DNA of 41,702 nucleotides from an uncultured bacterium (GCA_903927265.1 CAIYMF010000120.1:1-41702), one strand, 5' to 3'. Numbered from the stretch's first letter, positions 15,625 to 23,444 are shown. Notes: generated from the sequence alone by a model not told the origin. Numbers and translations: made by a program.

Positions 15625-16824
15625 CTAAAACAGGGTTTCGGCTGTGCGAGCCCAGATACGGCAATGCTCAGCAAATTGGTCAGCAGACACAGGTGGGCTA
15701 AAGAGGTAGCCCTGCGCTCGTTCGCAACCCAAGTCGCGAAGTCGACGCAGGGTACGGGTGTCTTCGACGCCTTCGGCTACCACTTCAAGTCCGAGTTGCT
15801 GTGCCATCGCTACGGCATTGCGCACGATGATCCAGTCGCTGGCAGACCCGGCAACTTCGTCAGTGAGGAACGACCGATCGATCTTGAGTTCGCTGAAGGG
15901 ATACCACCGAAGCCGCTCGAGGTTCGACGAGCCGGTACCGAAATCATCAATAGCCAAACGGAATTCCATCAGGCTCAGACGCGTGATGACATCGAGTGCC
16001 ACCTCAGGTGCGCCCGACGTGGCCGTTTCAGTGATCTCAAGGGTCCACTGATGCGCGGGTGCAGCCTCAGTGAGGATCTCGTGCAGCATCGCAGGAAGCT
16101 CAAGGGATTCAAGATCGCGAATGGACACGTTGATTGCCAGGCACGGCAGCGCCGCAAGATCGGGGTTGGCCATCCGATCGGCCGCCACTTGGCGAGCAAC
16201 ATGCTCGAGTAACTCACCGGATGCACCCGACCGCTCCATTTCCGGAACGAACTGTGCAGGGCCGAGCGTGTAGTTTTCCCCGAGGTGCCAGCGCGAAAAC
16301 GTTTCGGCGCCTACCACCCGTCCGGTACGCAACTCGACAATGGGCTGGTAGGCCAATTGCACATCGCTGATGTGCATCTCGCCCACGCGGTCTTCGAGTT
16401 GCTGCTGGCTCATCGGGCTCTCGGAAGGCGACATCAGCGTGTCGCGGGCTTCGAGCAGTATCTGTCGTAGCGAACTAATCGCCAGCGGCTTAGGACACAC
16501 ACCGAGGACCTGCAAGCCGTACATTCCGGCCACCCGTTGGGCGCTTCCCAGCACCTTTTCAGGTGCTCCTGAAGCGACGATCACCGCTGACCCGGGCGCC
16601 TTCGTCGACAGCGCACGCATCGCACTCACGCCATCGTCACCGTCGAGAGTGAGATCGAGAATCGTCAGATCATGACCGCCGCCAAGCAACGCAGCGATAG
16701 CCAGCGAATCACTCGCTGTGTCGACCTCGAAACCGACACCCTGAGCAACTTCGCGGATGAGTTCGCAGATAGCGACCTCATCATCAACGATCAGAAGGCG
16801 GGGCCTGACAGTGCCATCAGGCAT
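15625..16824 (-). CDS. REC-EAL response regulator, probable c-di-GMP phosphodiesterase
   Basis: A 399-aa protein. An N-terminal receiver has the acidic pair VDDE, the phospho-acceptor Asp at about 57-59 in ILDLTLDGDDG and the Lys in CPKPL near 114. A C-terminal EAL domain follows from about 150. EAL residues present are AINVSIRDL, LEITETA, IDDFGTGSSNLERL, LKIDRSF, VVAEGVED and QGYLFSPP, so the metal and catalytic sites look largely intact. The signature itself reads GAETFSRW, so ETF replaces EAL. ATG at 16824 is chosen because AGGAGG lies 5 nt upstream; GTG at 16830 is an alternative. It overlaps the hybrid kinase gene by 8 nt, making that kinase its likely partner. Confidence 0.9.
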   Translation of the reverse strand: MPDGTVRPRLLIVDDEVAICELIREVAQGVGFEVDTASDSLAIAALLGGGHDLTILDLTLDGDDGVSAMRALSTKAPGSAVIVASGAPEKVLGSAQRVAGMYGLQVLGVCPKPLAISSLRQILLEARDTLMSPSESPMSQQQLEDRVGEMHISDVQLAYQPIVELRTGRVVGAETFSRWHLGENYTLGPAQFVPEMERSGASGELLEHVARQVAADRMANPDLAALPCLAINVSIRDLESLELPAMLHEILTEAAPAHQWTLEITETATSGAPEVALDVITRLSLMEFRLAIDDFGTGSSNLERLRWYPFSELKIDRSFLTDEVAGSASDWIIVRNAVAMAQQLGLEVVAEGVEDTRTLRRLRDLGCERAQGYLFSPPVSADQFAEHCRIWARTAETLF

Positions 16825-19819
16825 GTCCACCTCCTGCCTTCCCCCCGTCGCTTCCCGAACGTTGACTCACGCCGGGCCCTTCAGTTGCCTTCAGTGTGCC
16901 ACCATCTGTCTCAAACAGGACACGATAGAGGTCTTGACGACCGAAGGGTTTGGCGAGGGTCACCATTCCACGCCTCTGCAATTCGACCATGCGGTCGGAG
17001 AATCCAGTCATAAACACCACAGTGATATCGGGGTGGGCGATCAGAATGCGCGCTGCCACGTCGAGACCGTCGACATCGGCTCCGATATTCATGTCAGTGA
17101 GCAACGCGTCGGGGTTGAACTCCTCTGCCGCTGCGAGCGCTGATTCCATGGAGTCGGCGACTCTGACTTCAACCCCGCGTTCCTTCACCCACCCGGCGAC
17201 GAGCCCCGCCAGCGTCTGTTCGTCGTCAACGATCAGCACGCGTGAAATCGTGTTGCTACCTTCGGCAGCAGCGACGGCATCAACCGCCGCATCGCCGCCA
17301 AAGACGGCTGGAATGATGATGGAAACTGAAGCACCCATCCCAGGCTTCGACGAGATCACCGCGGTACCCCCGCTCTGACGAGCGAACGAGTAGACGCTGG
17401 CCAACCCGAGTCCTGAGCCTTGACCCACCGCTTTGGTCGAGTAGAACGGCTCGAAAGCGCGCACTGCCACCTCCGACGACATTCCTTCACCGTCGTCGAC
17501 AACCTCAATGACCACATAATCGCCCGCTGGCAGGTCGTCTTCGCCCGCGGAGTTTCTACGTCGCTGCGCGCTCAGCAGCACCGAGCCGCCCGGCTCGGTC
17601 GCGTCACGCGCATTAATCACAAGGTTGAGCAAGCTGCTCGACAGTTGACCAGGGTCAACCATCACATCGAGCGTGCCGTCGCCAATGCGTAGGTCGACGG
17701 TACGGTTCTCGCCGAGCGCTTGCCGTGCGAGCGGCATGATGCCATGCAGGAACGTTCCGACGTTGACAGCGCTAGCGTTCAGCGGCTGGCTGCGTGTCAC
17801 TGAAAGCAGCGATTTCGCGATCTCAGCGCCACGCTCGGCCGCATCACCCGCGTGAGCGACATAGCGTTCGAGATCGTCCTGACTACGAATACGCTCATCA
17901 CTTTGCATCAATTGCAAATAGCCGTTGATGATAAAGAGCAAGTTATTGAAGTCGTGCGCAAGACCTCCGGCCATCGCACCGAGCGCTTCAAGGCGCTCAC
18001 TCTGTGCGCTTCGCATCGCAGTACGTCGCGCATCAGTAACATCGATCACTTGCACTAGCGCAGCAGCGGACACATCCTCGCGATAGGCAACTGGTGTGGC
18101 CGCCACCTCGTAAATGTGCAAGGTGTCGTGGGAGACGCTATCGACACACTCGATCGTCGACTCATTGCCAGCGAGTGCTGACTCAAGCAGAGCCCGCACC
18201 TTGGGCAGATCTGAGTCGGACGGTACGAACGGCATGGCAGCCAATGCATGGCGGCCTACCAACGATTCCTGTGTTACCGCATCAATCTCGTTCGCCATCA
18301 CCACACTCTGCGAGCGGTTGATCAACATCACGAGTCCGGGGGACGACTCAATAGCGGCCGCGAGCAGCGCTTCACGCTGTTCAAGTGACCGCTGAATGCG
18401 GAAGCGTGAGTTAGTCGCCGTGAGGAACAGCAAGAGAACCACAAGGCCGATCAGTACTTCCCCCAGCAACGTGAGCATCTGCTGGAGTCGCGAAACACCG
18501 AGTCCGTCGGCTGCGGTGGCAGTGACCATGACGGGGATATCGCCCAGACTAATCGGATCAGGCGCGGAGACGGGCACGGCGCCGCTCTTCGGAGCGGGAC
18601 CGTAGCCAAGGGCTAACGGCGCAGTACCTGCTGGGGGGTCAACCTGATCGATCGAGAAGTGGATGTTTCCGGCGTCGGGGCCGACGTTGCGAATCGCATC
18701 AACCATGTTGACTGGCACTGACATGGCAACAGCGAGGAATTCGGGTGCGCCCTGCTCCTTGGACGCCTGCGGAACGACATACACCAGACTCGGCACTGAT
18801 TCGTTTTCAGCACCTGGGACGTTTCGAATACCCAGCAATACTGGCGCACCAGCATCGGCAGCCCGATTAATTGCCGCAGCATCGGCAGGATCGGCACCGA
18901 GAATCGACGCAAGCTTCAGCGTCGAGCCCTGTCGATCAATCTCGTATTTCATCGGGTGACTGTCACCCGTCAAGGGCCCCAACAGGGCCAAGGCAGAAAT
19001 CGAGGTGTTTCCGAGCAGGAGTGGTTGGTTTACTGCCGCGAACCCCGCTTGGTTCACAAAGGGAGTGCGAGGTGGCTCACCAGCGCGTGCGAGGTAAGCG
19101 TTGAGGTCGTCACCAAGCCCAGCGTCAAGAGCCGCCGATGCAGTCGCAGCGGCGGCCGAGAGAGTGTCTTCCTCTTGCTGAGCCCAGTAGACGGAGGTGA
19201 GATAGGGAGCGATCGCCATGAGCGCAATGACAATGAAACCCAACGAAAGTCGCGCCAGCCAGCGAGGCTGCCGCGAGACGACAGGGCGTGACCACGCGGC
19301 AGCGCCCAACATCACAGCCGCCAGCATCGGCACGAACCGTCGGAAGAACCTCACCCAGAAGTCACCGGTGTCGAGGAACTCAATGGGGCCGAAGTGATTG
19401 GCGAGCTGGAACAGCGTGCCAACGGCTGCAATGACGATGAGCAACACCGCGGCCAAAGCGAAACGCACGCTGGGAGGCGTACGCGGGGCACCCTTCAACC
19501 GGCGCAATACGATCGCGCACCCCACCGCCACTGCGACCGCGATGGCAAGACGAAGGATGGAAGCAGCGTCATTTCCGGAAACAACGACCGTGGTCAATGC
19601 CATGACGACAACCGCTACCACCGGATTGAGTCGCCGAACTGATTCGGCAAACACGACGATAAGAACGAGCACGTCGGCCCTGATGTATCCGGTCGTTTGA
19701 TGCGTGACCCATTCGGCACCGGCAGCAACCAACGCGACCAGGACAGCCAGAACCAGAGTTCGGAGCCGACCGTCTCGCTCTACCACATCGGCGGACGGTG
19801 TCTCAACGAGATCATTCAT
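16817..19819 (-). CDS. Hybrid sensor histidine kinase with membrane sensor, CHASE, PAS, HisKA, HATPase and receiver
   Basis: About 1000 aa; residues here are numbered from an ATG at 19840. N-terminal membrane helices span about 27-215. A CHASE-like extracellular domain covers about 220-435 (MKYEIDRQG, LGADPADAAAINRAADAGAPVL, PSLVYVVPQA). A helix at about 455-476 is followed by PAS at about 485-605. Kinase: His629 in GGLAHDFNNLL, N box NLVINARDA, DDGEGM and GSGLGLASVY. The terminal receiver has VDDE, Asp916 in LLTDMNIG and Lys964 in LAKPF. HDFNN marks the NtrB-like class. The start at 19819 is preferred since a G-rich ribosome-site-like stretch lies 9 nt upstream. The gene lies 48 nt after a secreted four-cysteine protein and overlaps the REC-EAL gene, so it probably senses an extracellular signal and feeds c-di-GMP turnover. 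Confidence 0.92.
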   Translation of the reverse strand: MNDLVETPSADVVERDGRLRTLVLAVLVALVAAGAEWVTHQTTGYIRADVLVLIVVFAESVRRLNPVVAVVVMALTTVVVSGNDAASILRLAIAVAVAVGCAIVLRRLKGAPRTPPSVRFALAAVLLIVIAAVGTLFQLANHFGPIEFLDTGDFWVRFFRRFVPMLAAVMLGAAAWSRPVVSRQPRWLARLSLGFIVIALMAIAPYLTSVYWAQQEEDTLSAAAATASAALDAGLGDDLNAYLARAGEPPRTPFVNQAGFAAVNQPLLLGNTSISALALLGPLTGDSHPMKYEIDRQGSTLKLASILGADPADAAAINRAADAGAPVLLGIRNVPGAENESVPSLVYVVPQASKEQGAPEFLAVAMSVPVNMVDAIRNVGPDAGNIHFSIDQVDPPAGTAPLALGYGPAPKSGAVPVSAPDPISLGDIPVMVTATAADGLGVSRLQQMLTLLGEVLIGLVVLLLFLTATNSRFRIQRSLEQREALLAAAIESSPGLVMLINRSQSVVMANEIDAVTQESLVGRHALAAMPFVPSDSDLPKVRALLESALAGNESTIECVDSVSHDTLHIYEVAATPVAYREDVSAAALVQVIDVTDARRTAMRSAQSERLEALGAMAGGLAHDFNNLLFIINGYLQLMQSDERIRSQDDLERYVAHAGDAAERGAEIAKSLLSVTRSQPLNASAVNVGTFLHGIMPLARQALGENRTVDLRIGDGTLDVMVDPGQLSSSLLNLVINARDATEPGGSVLLSAQRRRNSAGEDDLPAGDYVVIEVVDDGEGMSSEVAVRAFEPFYSTKAVGQGSGLGLASVYSFARQSGGTAVISSKPGMGASVSIIIPAVFGGDAAVDAVAAAEGSNTISRVLIVDDEQTLAGLVAGWVKERGVEVRVADSMESALAAAEEFNPDALLTDMNIGADVDGLDVAARILIAHPDITVVFMTGFSDRMVELQRRGMVTLAKPFGRQDLYRVLFETDGGTLKATEGPGVSQRSGSDGGKAGGGHA

Positions 19820-19867
19820 GGGCGGCATCCCCCACCCCATGTGCGATCGCCATGTGCTGCAAGTGGA

Positions 19868-20323
19868 TTAGCAGTACTTGCCGGCAATGTACGACGACAG
19901 CGCTGTGACGACTTTGCCGGTGCTGTCGGCGACCTTGACCCATGCCCAGTAGTACCGAGTGGTCGTCGATGTGGGGCAGTTGACCGTCAGTGCAGTGAGA
20001 CTCACCGTGGCGCTCTTGGCGACTGAGTAGGCCTTGGTGACCGAGTTGAGGACGGTACCGGCTGAGTTGCAGTTGTTCGCAGCGGTGCAGGCGGGCTTCA
20101 CGGCCGTCGATGTACGAACCAGTTGCACAGTCACCGAATATGTCGCGGTCACGGTCGCCGCATTCTTGAACGATCCACCCACCGAGAGCACGGAACTCTT
20201 CCACGCGGGGGTTCCGGCCTGAACGCTTGCGGGAGCAATGGCAGATGCGACTCCGACGGAAAGGAAGAGCGACACGAATGCCGTGACCAATCCCAGAAGG
20301 AAGATGCCCCGTTTGCTCGACAT
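19868..20323 (-). CDS. Secreted four-cysteine protein, copy 1 of a tandem pair
   Basis: A 151-aa protein with a Sec signal (GIFLLGLVTAFVSLFLSVGVASA) and a Ser/Thr/Val-rich mature domain. It matches the neighbour at 20438-20905 along its whole mature length: GSFKNAATVTATYSVTVQLVRT, then KPAC, NNC, LTVNC, TTTRYYWAWVKVAD and a terminal ALSSYIAGKYC. All four cysteines are shared, so two disulfides are likely; DsbB is encoded elsewhere in the window. I do not recognise a family. It is probably an all-beta domain, judging by alternating residues. The ATG lacks a ribosome site but has TAGTGT 6 nt upstream. It ends 27-48 nt before the CHASE kinase gene, on the same strand. Function unknown; an adhesin, a pseudopilin-like shell protein or a signal for the kinase are all conceivable. 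Confidence 0.85.
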   Translation of the reverse strand: MSSKRGIFLLGLVTAFVSLFLSVGVASAIAPASVQAGTPAWKSSVLSVGGSFKNAATVTATYSVTVQLVRTSTAVKPACTAANNCNSAGTVLNSVTKAYSVAKSATVSLTALTVNCPTSTTTRYYWAWVKVADSTGKVVTALSSYIAGKYC

Positions 20324-20329
20324 ACTTAC

Positions 20330-20335
20330 ACACTA
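20330..20335 (-). promoter_or_regulatory. -10 box of secreted copy 1
   Basis: TAGTGT on the minus strand lies 6 nt before the ATG of the secreted gene. No convincing -35 occurs at 16-18 bp, so activation may depend on the 24-bp element at 20368-20391. Confidence 0.4.
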
Positions 20336-20367
20336 CTCTCACGTCAAGCGTTCGGGAGGCTAATTGA

Positions 20368-20391
20368 GTGATCACTTCGTCACACTGTGTG
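20368..20391 (-). promoter_or_regulatory. Shared 24-bp upstream element, copy A
   Basis: On the plus strand this reads GTGAT, CA, CTTCGTCACACT, GT, GTG. It is identical to copy B at 20949-20972 at 20 of 24 positions and lies at nearly the same distance from its start codon (44 nt here, 43 nt there). It contains the dyad GTGA-N8-TCAC. It is likely a binding site for a shared transcription factor. Confidence 0.6.
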
Positions 20392-20437
20392 GTCACGCAA
20401 CGTCACCGCATCACGCGAGTGTGCGGGGGAACGCGGA

Positions 20438-20905
20438 TTAGCAGTACTTGCCAGAGAGGTAAGACGACAGCGCCGTGGCCACGTTTCCGGATGCGTCAGC
20501 GACCTTGATCCAGGTCCAGTAATAGCGCGTAGTGGTCGACGCAGCGCAGTTGACCGTCGTCGCGGTCACCGTCATTGTCGTTGCTTTCGCCACGGAATAC
20601 GACACAGCTCCGGAATTCTTCAACTGAGTCTGGGTCGTTGTGGTCGCGCAACCCGTCGCGACGACACATGTTGGCTTCGTGGCGGTGGCCGTGCGAATCA
20701 GTTGAAGTGTCACCGTGTACGTAGCGGTCACGGTGGCCGCGTTCTTGAACGACCCGCCACCCTTGAGAACTGATGACGACCAACTAGGTGTTGAACCCGC
20801 GACACTGCTCGGCATCACGGCCATTGCCGGACCCGCCGCGAGCACGCCGATTGCCGCCATTGAGGCAACTGCCCCAATGACTGAGGCGATTCGACGGCTC
20901 TTCAT
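20438..20905 (-). CDS. Secreted four-cysteine protein, copy 2 of a tandem pair
   Basis: A 155-aa paralog of the protein at 19868-20323. It has a different Sec signal (MKSRRIASVIGAVASMAAIGVLAAGPAMA) but a matching mature part: GGSFKNAATVTATYTVTLQLIRT, KPTC, TGC, TTVNC, STTTRYYWTWIKVAD and ALSSYLSGKYC. The central stretch between the second and third cysteines differs most, with TTTTQTQLKNSGAVSYSVAK here. The leaderless promoter is good: TTGGAA and TAACTT with an 18-bp spacer, and the ATG 6 nt beyond. The 24-bp element lies just upstream. The conserved C-terminal cysteine at the very last residue is unusual and suggests the C-terminus is pinned by a disulfide. Function unknown. Confidence 0.85.
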   Translation of the reverse strand: MKSRRIASVIGAVASMAAIGVLAAGPAMAVMPSSVAGSTPSWSSSVLKGGGSFKNAATVTATYTVTLQLIRTATATKPTCVVATGCATTTTQTQLKNSGAVSYSVAKATTMTVTATTVNCAASTTTRYYWTWIKVADASGNVATALSSYLSGKYC

Positions 20906-20911
20906 GGCTTA

Positions 20912-20941
20912 AAGTTACCACACGGATACACGAAGTTCCAA
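20912..20941 (-). promoter_or_regulatory. Promoter of secreted copy 2
   Basis: TTGGAA (20936-20941) and TAACTT (20912-20917) on the minus strand with an 18-bp spacer; the ATG is 6 nt beyond the -10, so the message should be leaderless. Confidence 0.55.
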
Positions 20942-20948
20942 CAACTCC

Positions 20949-20972
20949 GTGATTGCTTCGTCACACTCCGTG
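20949..20972 (-). promoter_or_regulatory. Shared 24-bp upstream element, copy B
   Basis: On the plus strand it reads GTGAT, TG, CTTCGTCACACT, CC, GTG. It ends 8 bp upstream of the -35 box of secreted copy 2, a position suited to an activator. See copy A at 20368-20391. Confidence 0.6.
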
Positions 20973-20992
20973 ATGAACACAGGGTAACGAAA

Positions 20993-21007
20993 TGGTCAAC
21001 TAGACCA
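20993..21007 (-). terminator. Weak hairpin after the GH3 gene
   Basis: TGGTC and GACCA pair around a 5-nt loop, 23 nt beyond the GH3 stop. On the minus strand they are followed by TTTCGTT, a partial U run. It is a possible short terminator separating the GH3 gene from the secreted pair. Confidence 0.35.
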
Positions 21008-21030
21008 GCTTTCTATCGACAGAGAGTGAT

Positions 21031-22665
21031 TCAACCGATCGTGCGCGTGACATCGCTCGGAATTGGCACCTCAAGTTCGAGCAACCGCAACTTGATTTGT
21101 GCCCTCGAGACCCCCGGCCGCAACTGTCGTTCGTAGAGGCGGTCTTGCCAACCGGCTGCCATCACGAGCACTCGCGGCGGCACGATGAGCCCTTGCGCGC
21201 GGAAAATGGGGTAGGCCATTCCGGCTCGTTCTAGTGCGGCATCCACTCGCTGCACGATGTCGTCAGGAAAAGGCGCCGACGATTCGGCGAGTTCAACACA
21301 CAGGTCGTAACCATGCCGGTCGTAATCGGTGACCACCGTGAAGTGACGCACGTTGACTCCGGCGTCGGCGAACATCGCGGTGAGCTCTTTGAGCAAAGAA
21401 CCGCCCGCGATCTTCTCCCCCGCGATGTTGGCGATGTCCCCGGCTTTCGACTCGAACACGATGTTGGGGTTTGTTCCAGTGAATCCGTCAACGCGGACGA
21501 GATCATGCATGTCGTATCGGAACAGACCGGCGTACGACGTGGTGATGACTTGGTACACGCCACCGTCAGTGAGTTCATGTGCAAGAAGTGGCTCACCACC
21601 ATCGATCGCAATGAACTCGAGGAACTGCGCGGCAAGCGCGACCGGTCCCGCCGCTTTACCAACGACAAGCGGCACATTGAAGCGACCTTCGCTCGCGCCG
21701 TAACCAATGTCGAAACGCACCACGTCATCAGGAACTTGAGCAGCGAGGTCTGCCATGTATCGGCCGACTGACCCTGAGAGCCAGAACACCAACCCGCGCA
21801 AACCTGGCCATGCCGAACCGGCGTCGAGAGTGCCCCGCTCAGTAATGGCCGCGGCTAGCTCATCGGCCCGCGCGGGATCGGGTGCGAGTTGCAGTGAATC
21901 GAGGAAGGCGCGATCGGCCTTCACCGAGGCACTCACCGTTCCGTTGCGAATGTCATCGATAAGTTCGTCTCGACGCGCATTGGCATCGTTGAGCAATGCA
22001 CTCAACCGGCCGGGGTTGTTTCCTCGTACCGCGCGAACGTCTTTCATCAGCGCCGTGCGCATGATCAAGTAGTCGACATCTTCAGCAGCATCAACGTTTT
22101 CCAAGATTGACAACGGGTATGCGAGACGGTCAGGGCCAAGGGGTGGCGCATAGGTGAGGTTACTTCCTGACGCTGAACCACACGGAATTCCGCACTCGCT
22201 ATCCCAGAACACCAACCTGTTTGCGAACGTGAGGATCGCTCCTGACTCGCGAAGACCAGGCACAGCATCGGCCAATGCTTGCGCACGCAGGTCGCTGGTC
22301 GCTTTCTTAGCCGCCATGGCTGCTGCAGATTCGGGAATATGCTTCGCCGCGCCCGTGGTGCCACTGGTGAGCACAAAGAAGTCAGGGGCACCCGCGAACG
22401 TGATGTCGGTCTCGCCTCGCTGCATACGTTCAGAAGCTTCTGCGTAGTCATCCCACGACGTGACAGGAACTCGTTCGCGAAAGTCTTCAACGCTGCGCAC
22501 CTCATTGAAGTAGTGGCGGCGGCCCCACTCGGTGTCGCGCGACTTTGCCACGATGTCGAGCAGCACCTCATGTTGCACGCGCTCAGCGTCGGCACACATC
22601 GTCGCGAACTCATCGAGTTTCGCCGCACCCTCAGCGGTTCCAATGATCTCGGTGGGGCTATTCAC
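21031..22665 (-). CDS. GH3 family acyl-adenylating enzyme
   Basis: A 544-aa protein of the GH3 family (named from plant auxin-responsive acyl-acid amido synthetases) within the adenylate-forming superfamily. The phosphate-binding loop is FVLTSGTTGAAKHIP at residues 97-111. YGASEGRFNVP, SYAGLFRYDMHDLVRV and FESKAGDIANIAGEKI correspond to the other adenylation motifs. It should activate a carboxylic acid with ATP and join it to an amine or another nucleophile, but bacterial substrates are mostly unknown. The GTG at 22665 has GGAGG 6 nt upstream. It lies 51 nt after vapC on the same strand, though read-through is uncertain. There is no signal peptide. Confidence 0.9.
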   Translation of the reverse strand: MNSPTEIIGTAEGAAKLDEFATMCADAERVQHEVLLDIVAKSRDTEWGRRHYFNEVRSVEDFRERVPVTSWDDYAEASERMQRGETDITFAGAPDFFVLTSGTTGAAKHIPESAAAMAAKKATSDLRAQALADAVPGLRESGAILTFANRLVFWDSECGIPCGSASGSNLTYAPPLGPDRLAYPLSILENVDAAEDVDYLIMRTALMKDVRAVRGNNPGRLSALLNDANARRDELIDDIRNGTVSASVKADRAFLDSLQLAPDPARADELAAAITERGTLDAGSAWPGLRGLVFWLSGSVGRYMADLAAQVPDDVVRFDIGYGASEGRFNVPLVVGKAAGPVALAAQFLEFIAIDGGEPLLAHELTDGGVYQVITTSYAGLFRYDMHDLVRVDGFTGTNPNIVFESKAGDIANIAGEKIAGGSLLKELTAMFADAGVNVRHFTVVTDYDRHGYDLCVELAESSAPFPDDIVQRVDAALERAGMAYPIFRAQGLIVPPRVLVMAAGWQDRLYERQLRPGVSRAQIKLRLLELEVPIPSDVTRTIG

Positions 22666-22716
22666 TGCGAACCTCCGCGCGCGTCGTGGTGATAGGTCGC
22701 AGGTTATCGGTCGGTA

Positions 22717-23139
22717 CTAGAGCAACAGCAAAGAGACGGTGTCGTATCGACTGAATCCCCGATCGAAGGACACCAGAGTGGCGTCGAGATCACGTGCAGC
22801 GGCAGCCAGCAACACATCCGGAACGGCGTCACCACTGGCGGCGTGAGCAGTGAGCAATTCGGTGAAGATGCGCCAACGAGACTGCCCGGGAGTGAGATGG
22901 TGCACCACTGGCGACGCCAGGAGCACCTCAAGGAAGGTCACCGCTTCGGCGATCGCACTCGGTGACTTCCAGATGCGTCGATTGGTCACAATGCGAAGAA
23001 AGCTCGCTGCGACTTCAGTGAGCACGACGACCGTCTCGTCAGCTGCGCGAGCACTACCCAACCACCCTGTAGCAGCCTGATGTGCAGGGTGATCGGCGCG
23101 AAAAGCGGCGACTAACACATTGACGTCAACGCACAGCAT
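22717..23139 (-). CDS. vapC: VapC-type PIN domain toxin
   Basis: A 140-aa PIN ribonuclease, toxin of a type II pair. The acidic site is complete: Asp5 in MLCVDVNVLVAAF, Glu42 in LTEVAASFLR, Asp104 and Asp108 in SGDAVPDVLLAAAA, and Asp126 in VSFDRGFSRYD. The block of histidine and aromatic residues after SPVVHHLTPG fits the subfamily with the family label TA_02315-like PIN proteins. Start at the ATG at 23139; the frame is open to 23289, but that extension overlaps vapB. It overlaps the antitoxin gene by 14 nt, typical of coupled translation. It is expected to cleave specific RNA when the antitoxin is lost. Confidence 0.88.
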   Translation of the reverse strand: MLCVDVNVLVAAFRADHPAHQAATGWLGSARAADETVVVLTEVAASFLRIVTNRRIWKSPSAIAEAVTFLEVLLASPVVHHLTPGQSRWRIFTELLTAHAASGDAVPDVLLAAAARDLDATLVSFDRGFSRYDTVSLLLL

Positions 23140-23383
23140 CGAGTGGCCGGTCGCTATCGAGCGCCGTGCGCACCGACGTCGAATCCATGATGTCGACCCC
23201 AGCCACCACGCCACCCGTCGAGCGCGAGACAGGCAACGCAGGAATTGCCACAGGAGCCACTGGTTGATGCAACGCAACGCGCAGGGCATCCTCGATGAGG
23301 GAGGTCATCGAACGCCCGCGCGCTGCCGCGGCGGTCTTGAGATCACGAAACAATTGGTCGTCGAGAACGAGCGTGGTACGCAT
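23126..23383 (-). CDS. vapB: VapB-type ribbon-helix-helix antitoxin
   Basis: An 85-aa protein. MRTTLVLDDQLFRDLKTAAAARGRSMTSLIEDALRVAL is a ribbon-helix-helix DNA-binding domain of the MetJ/Arc type. The C-terminal half (VAIPALPVSRSTGGVVAGVDIMDS) would thread into the PIN toxin's site. TAATCT lies 6 nt before the ATG, so the operon is probably leaderless, and an AT-rich dyad at 23386-23409 sits right on this promoter, fitting autorepression. The aldehyde dehydrogenase gene is divergent 61 bp away. Confidence 0.88.
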   Translation of the reverse strand: MRTTLVLDDQLFRDLKTAAAARGRSMTSLIEDALRVALHQPVAPVAIPALPVSRSTGGVVAGVDIMDSTSVRTALDSDRPLDAVR

Positions 23384-23385
23384 TG

Positions 23386-23409
23386 ATACAGATTAACATA
23401 TTTCTGTAT
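23386..23409. promoter_or_regulatory. AT-rich dyad, probable VapB operator
   Basis: ATACAGA (23386-23392) and TCTGTAT (23403-23409) are perfect inverted arms with 10 bp between. The dyad begins 3 bp before the vapB ATG and covers its -10 box TAATCT (23390-23395). It is much richer in A and T than its surroundings. TTGACA occurs farther upstream on the minus strand, but not at standard spacing to TAATCT. Confidence 0.6.
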
Positions 23410-23444
23410 TTCTCTATCAGTGTCAATGTGGAAGGCTTCGGCAC

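Noticed and set aside
15115-16212. Plus-strand open frame of 365 codons opposite the REC-EAL and DUF3293 genes
   Set aside because: Opposite two genes with clear family motifs and spanning their junction; the translation has no recognisable domain. Long antisense frames are expected in GC-rich coding DNA.
22717-23409. vapBC as evidence of a mobile island
   Set aside because: No integrase, transposase, direct repeats or tRNA end nearby; the pair sits between ordinary metabolic genes.
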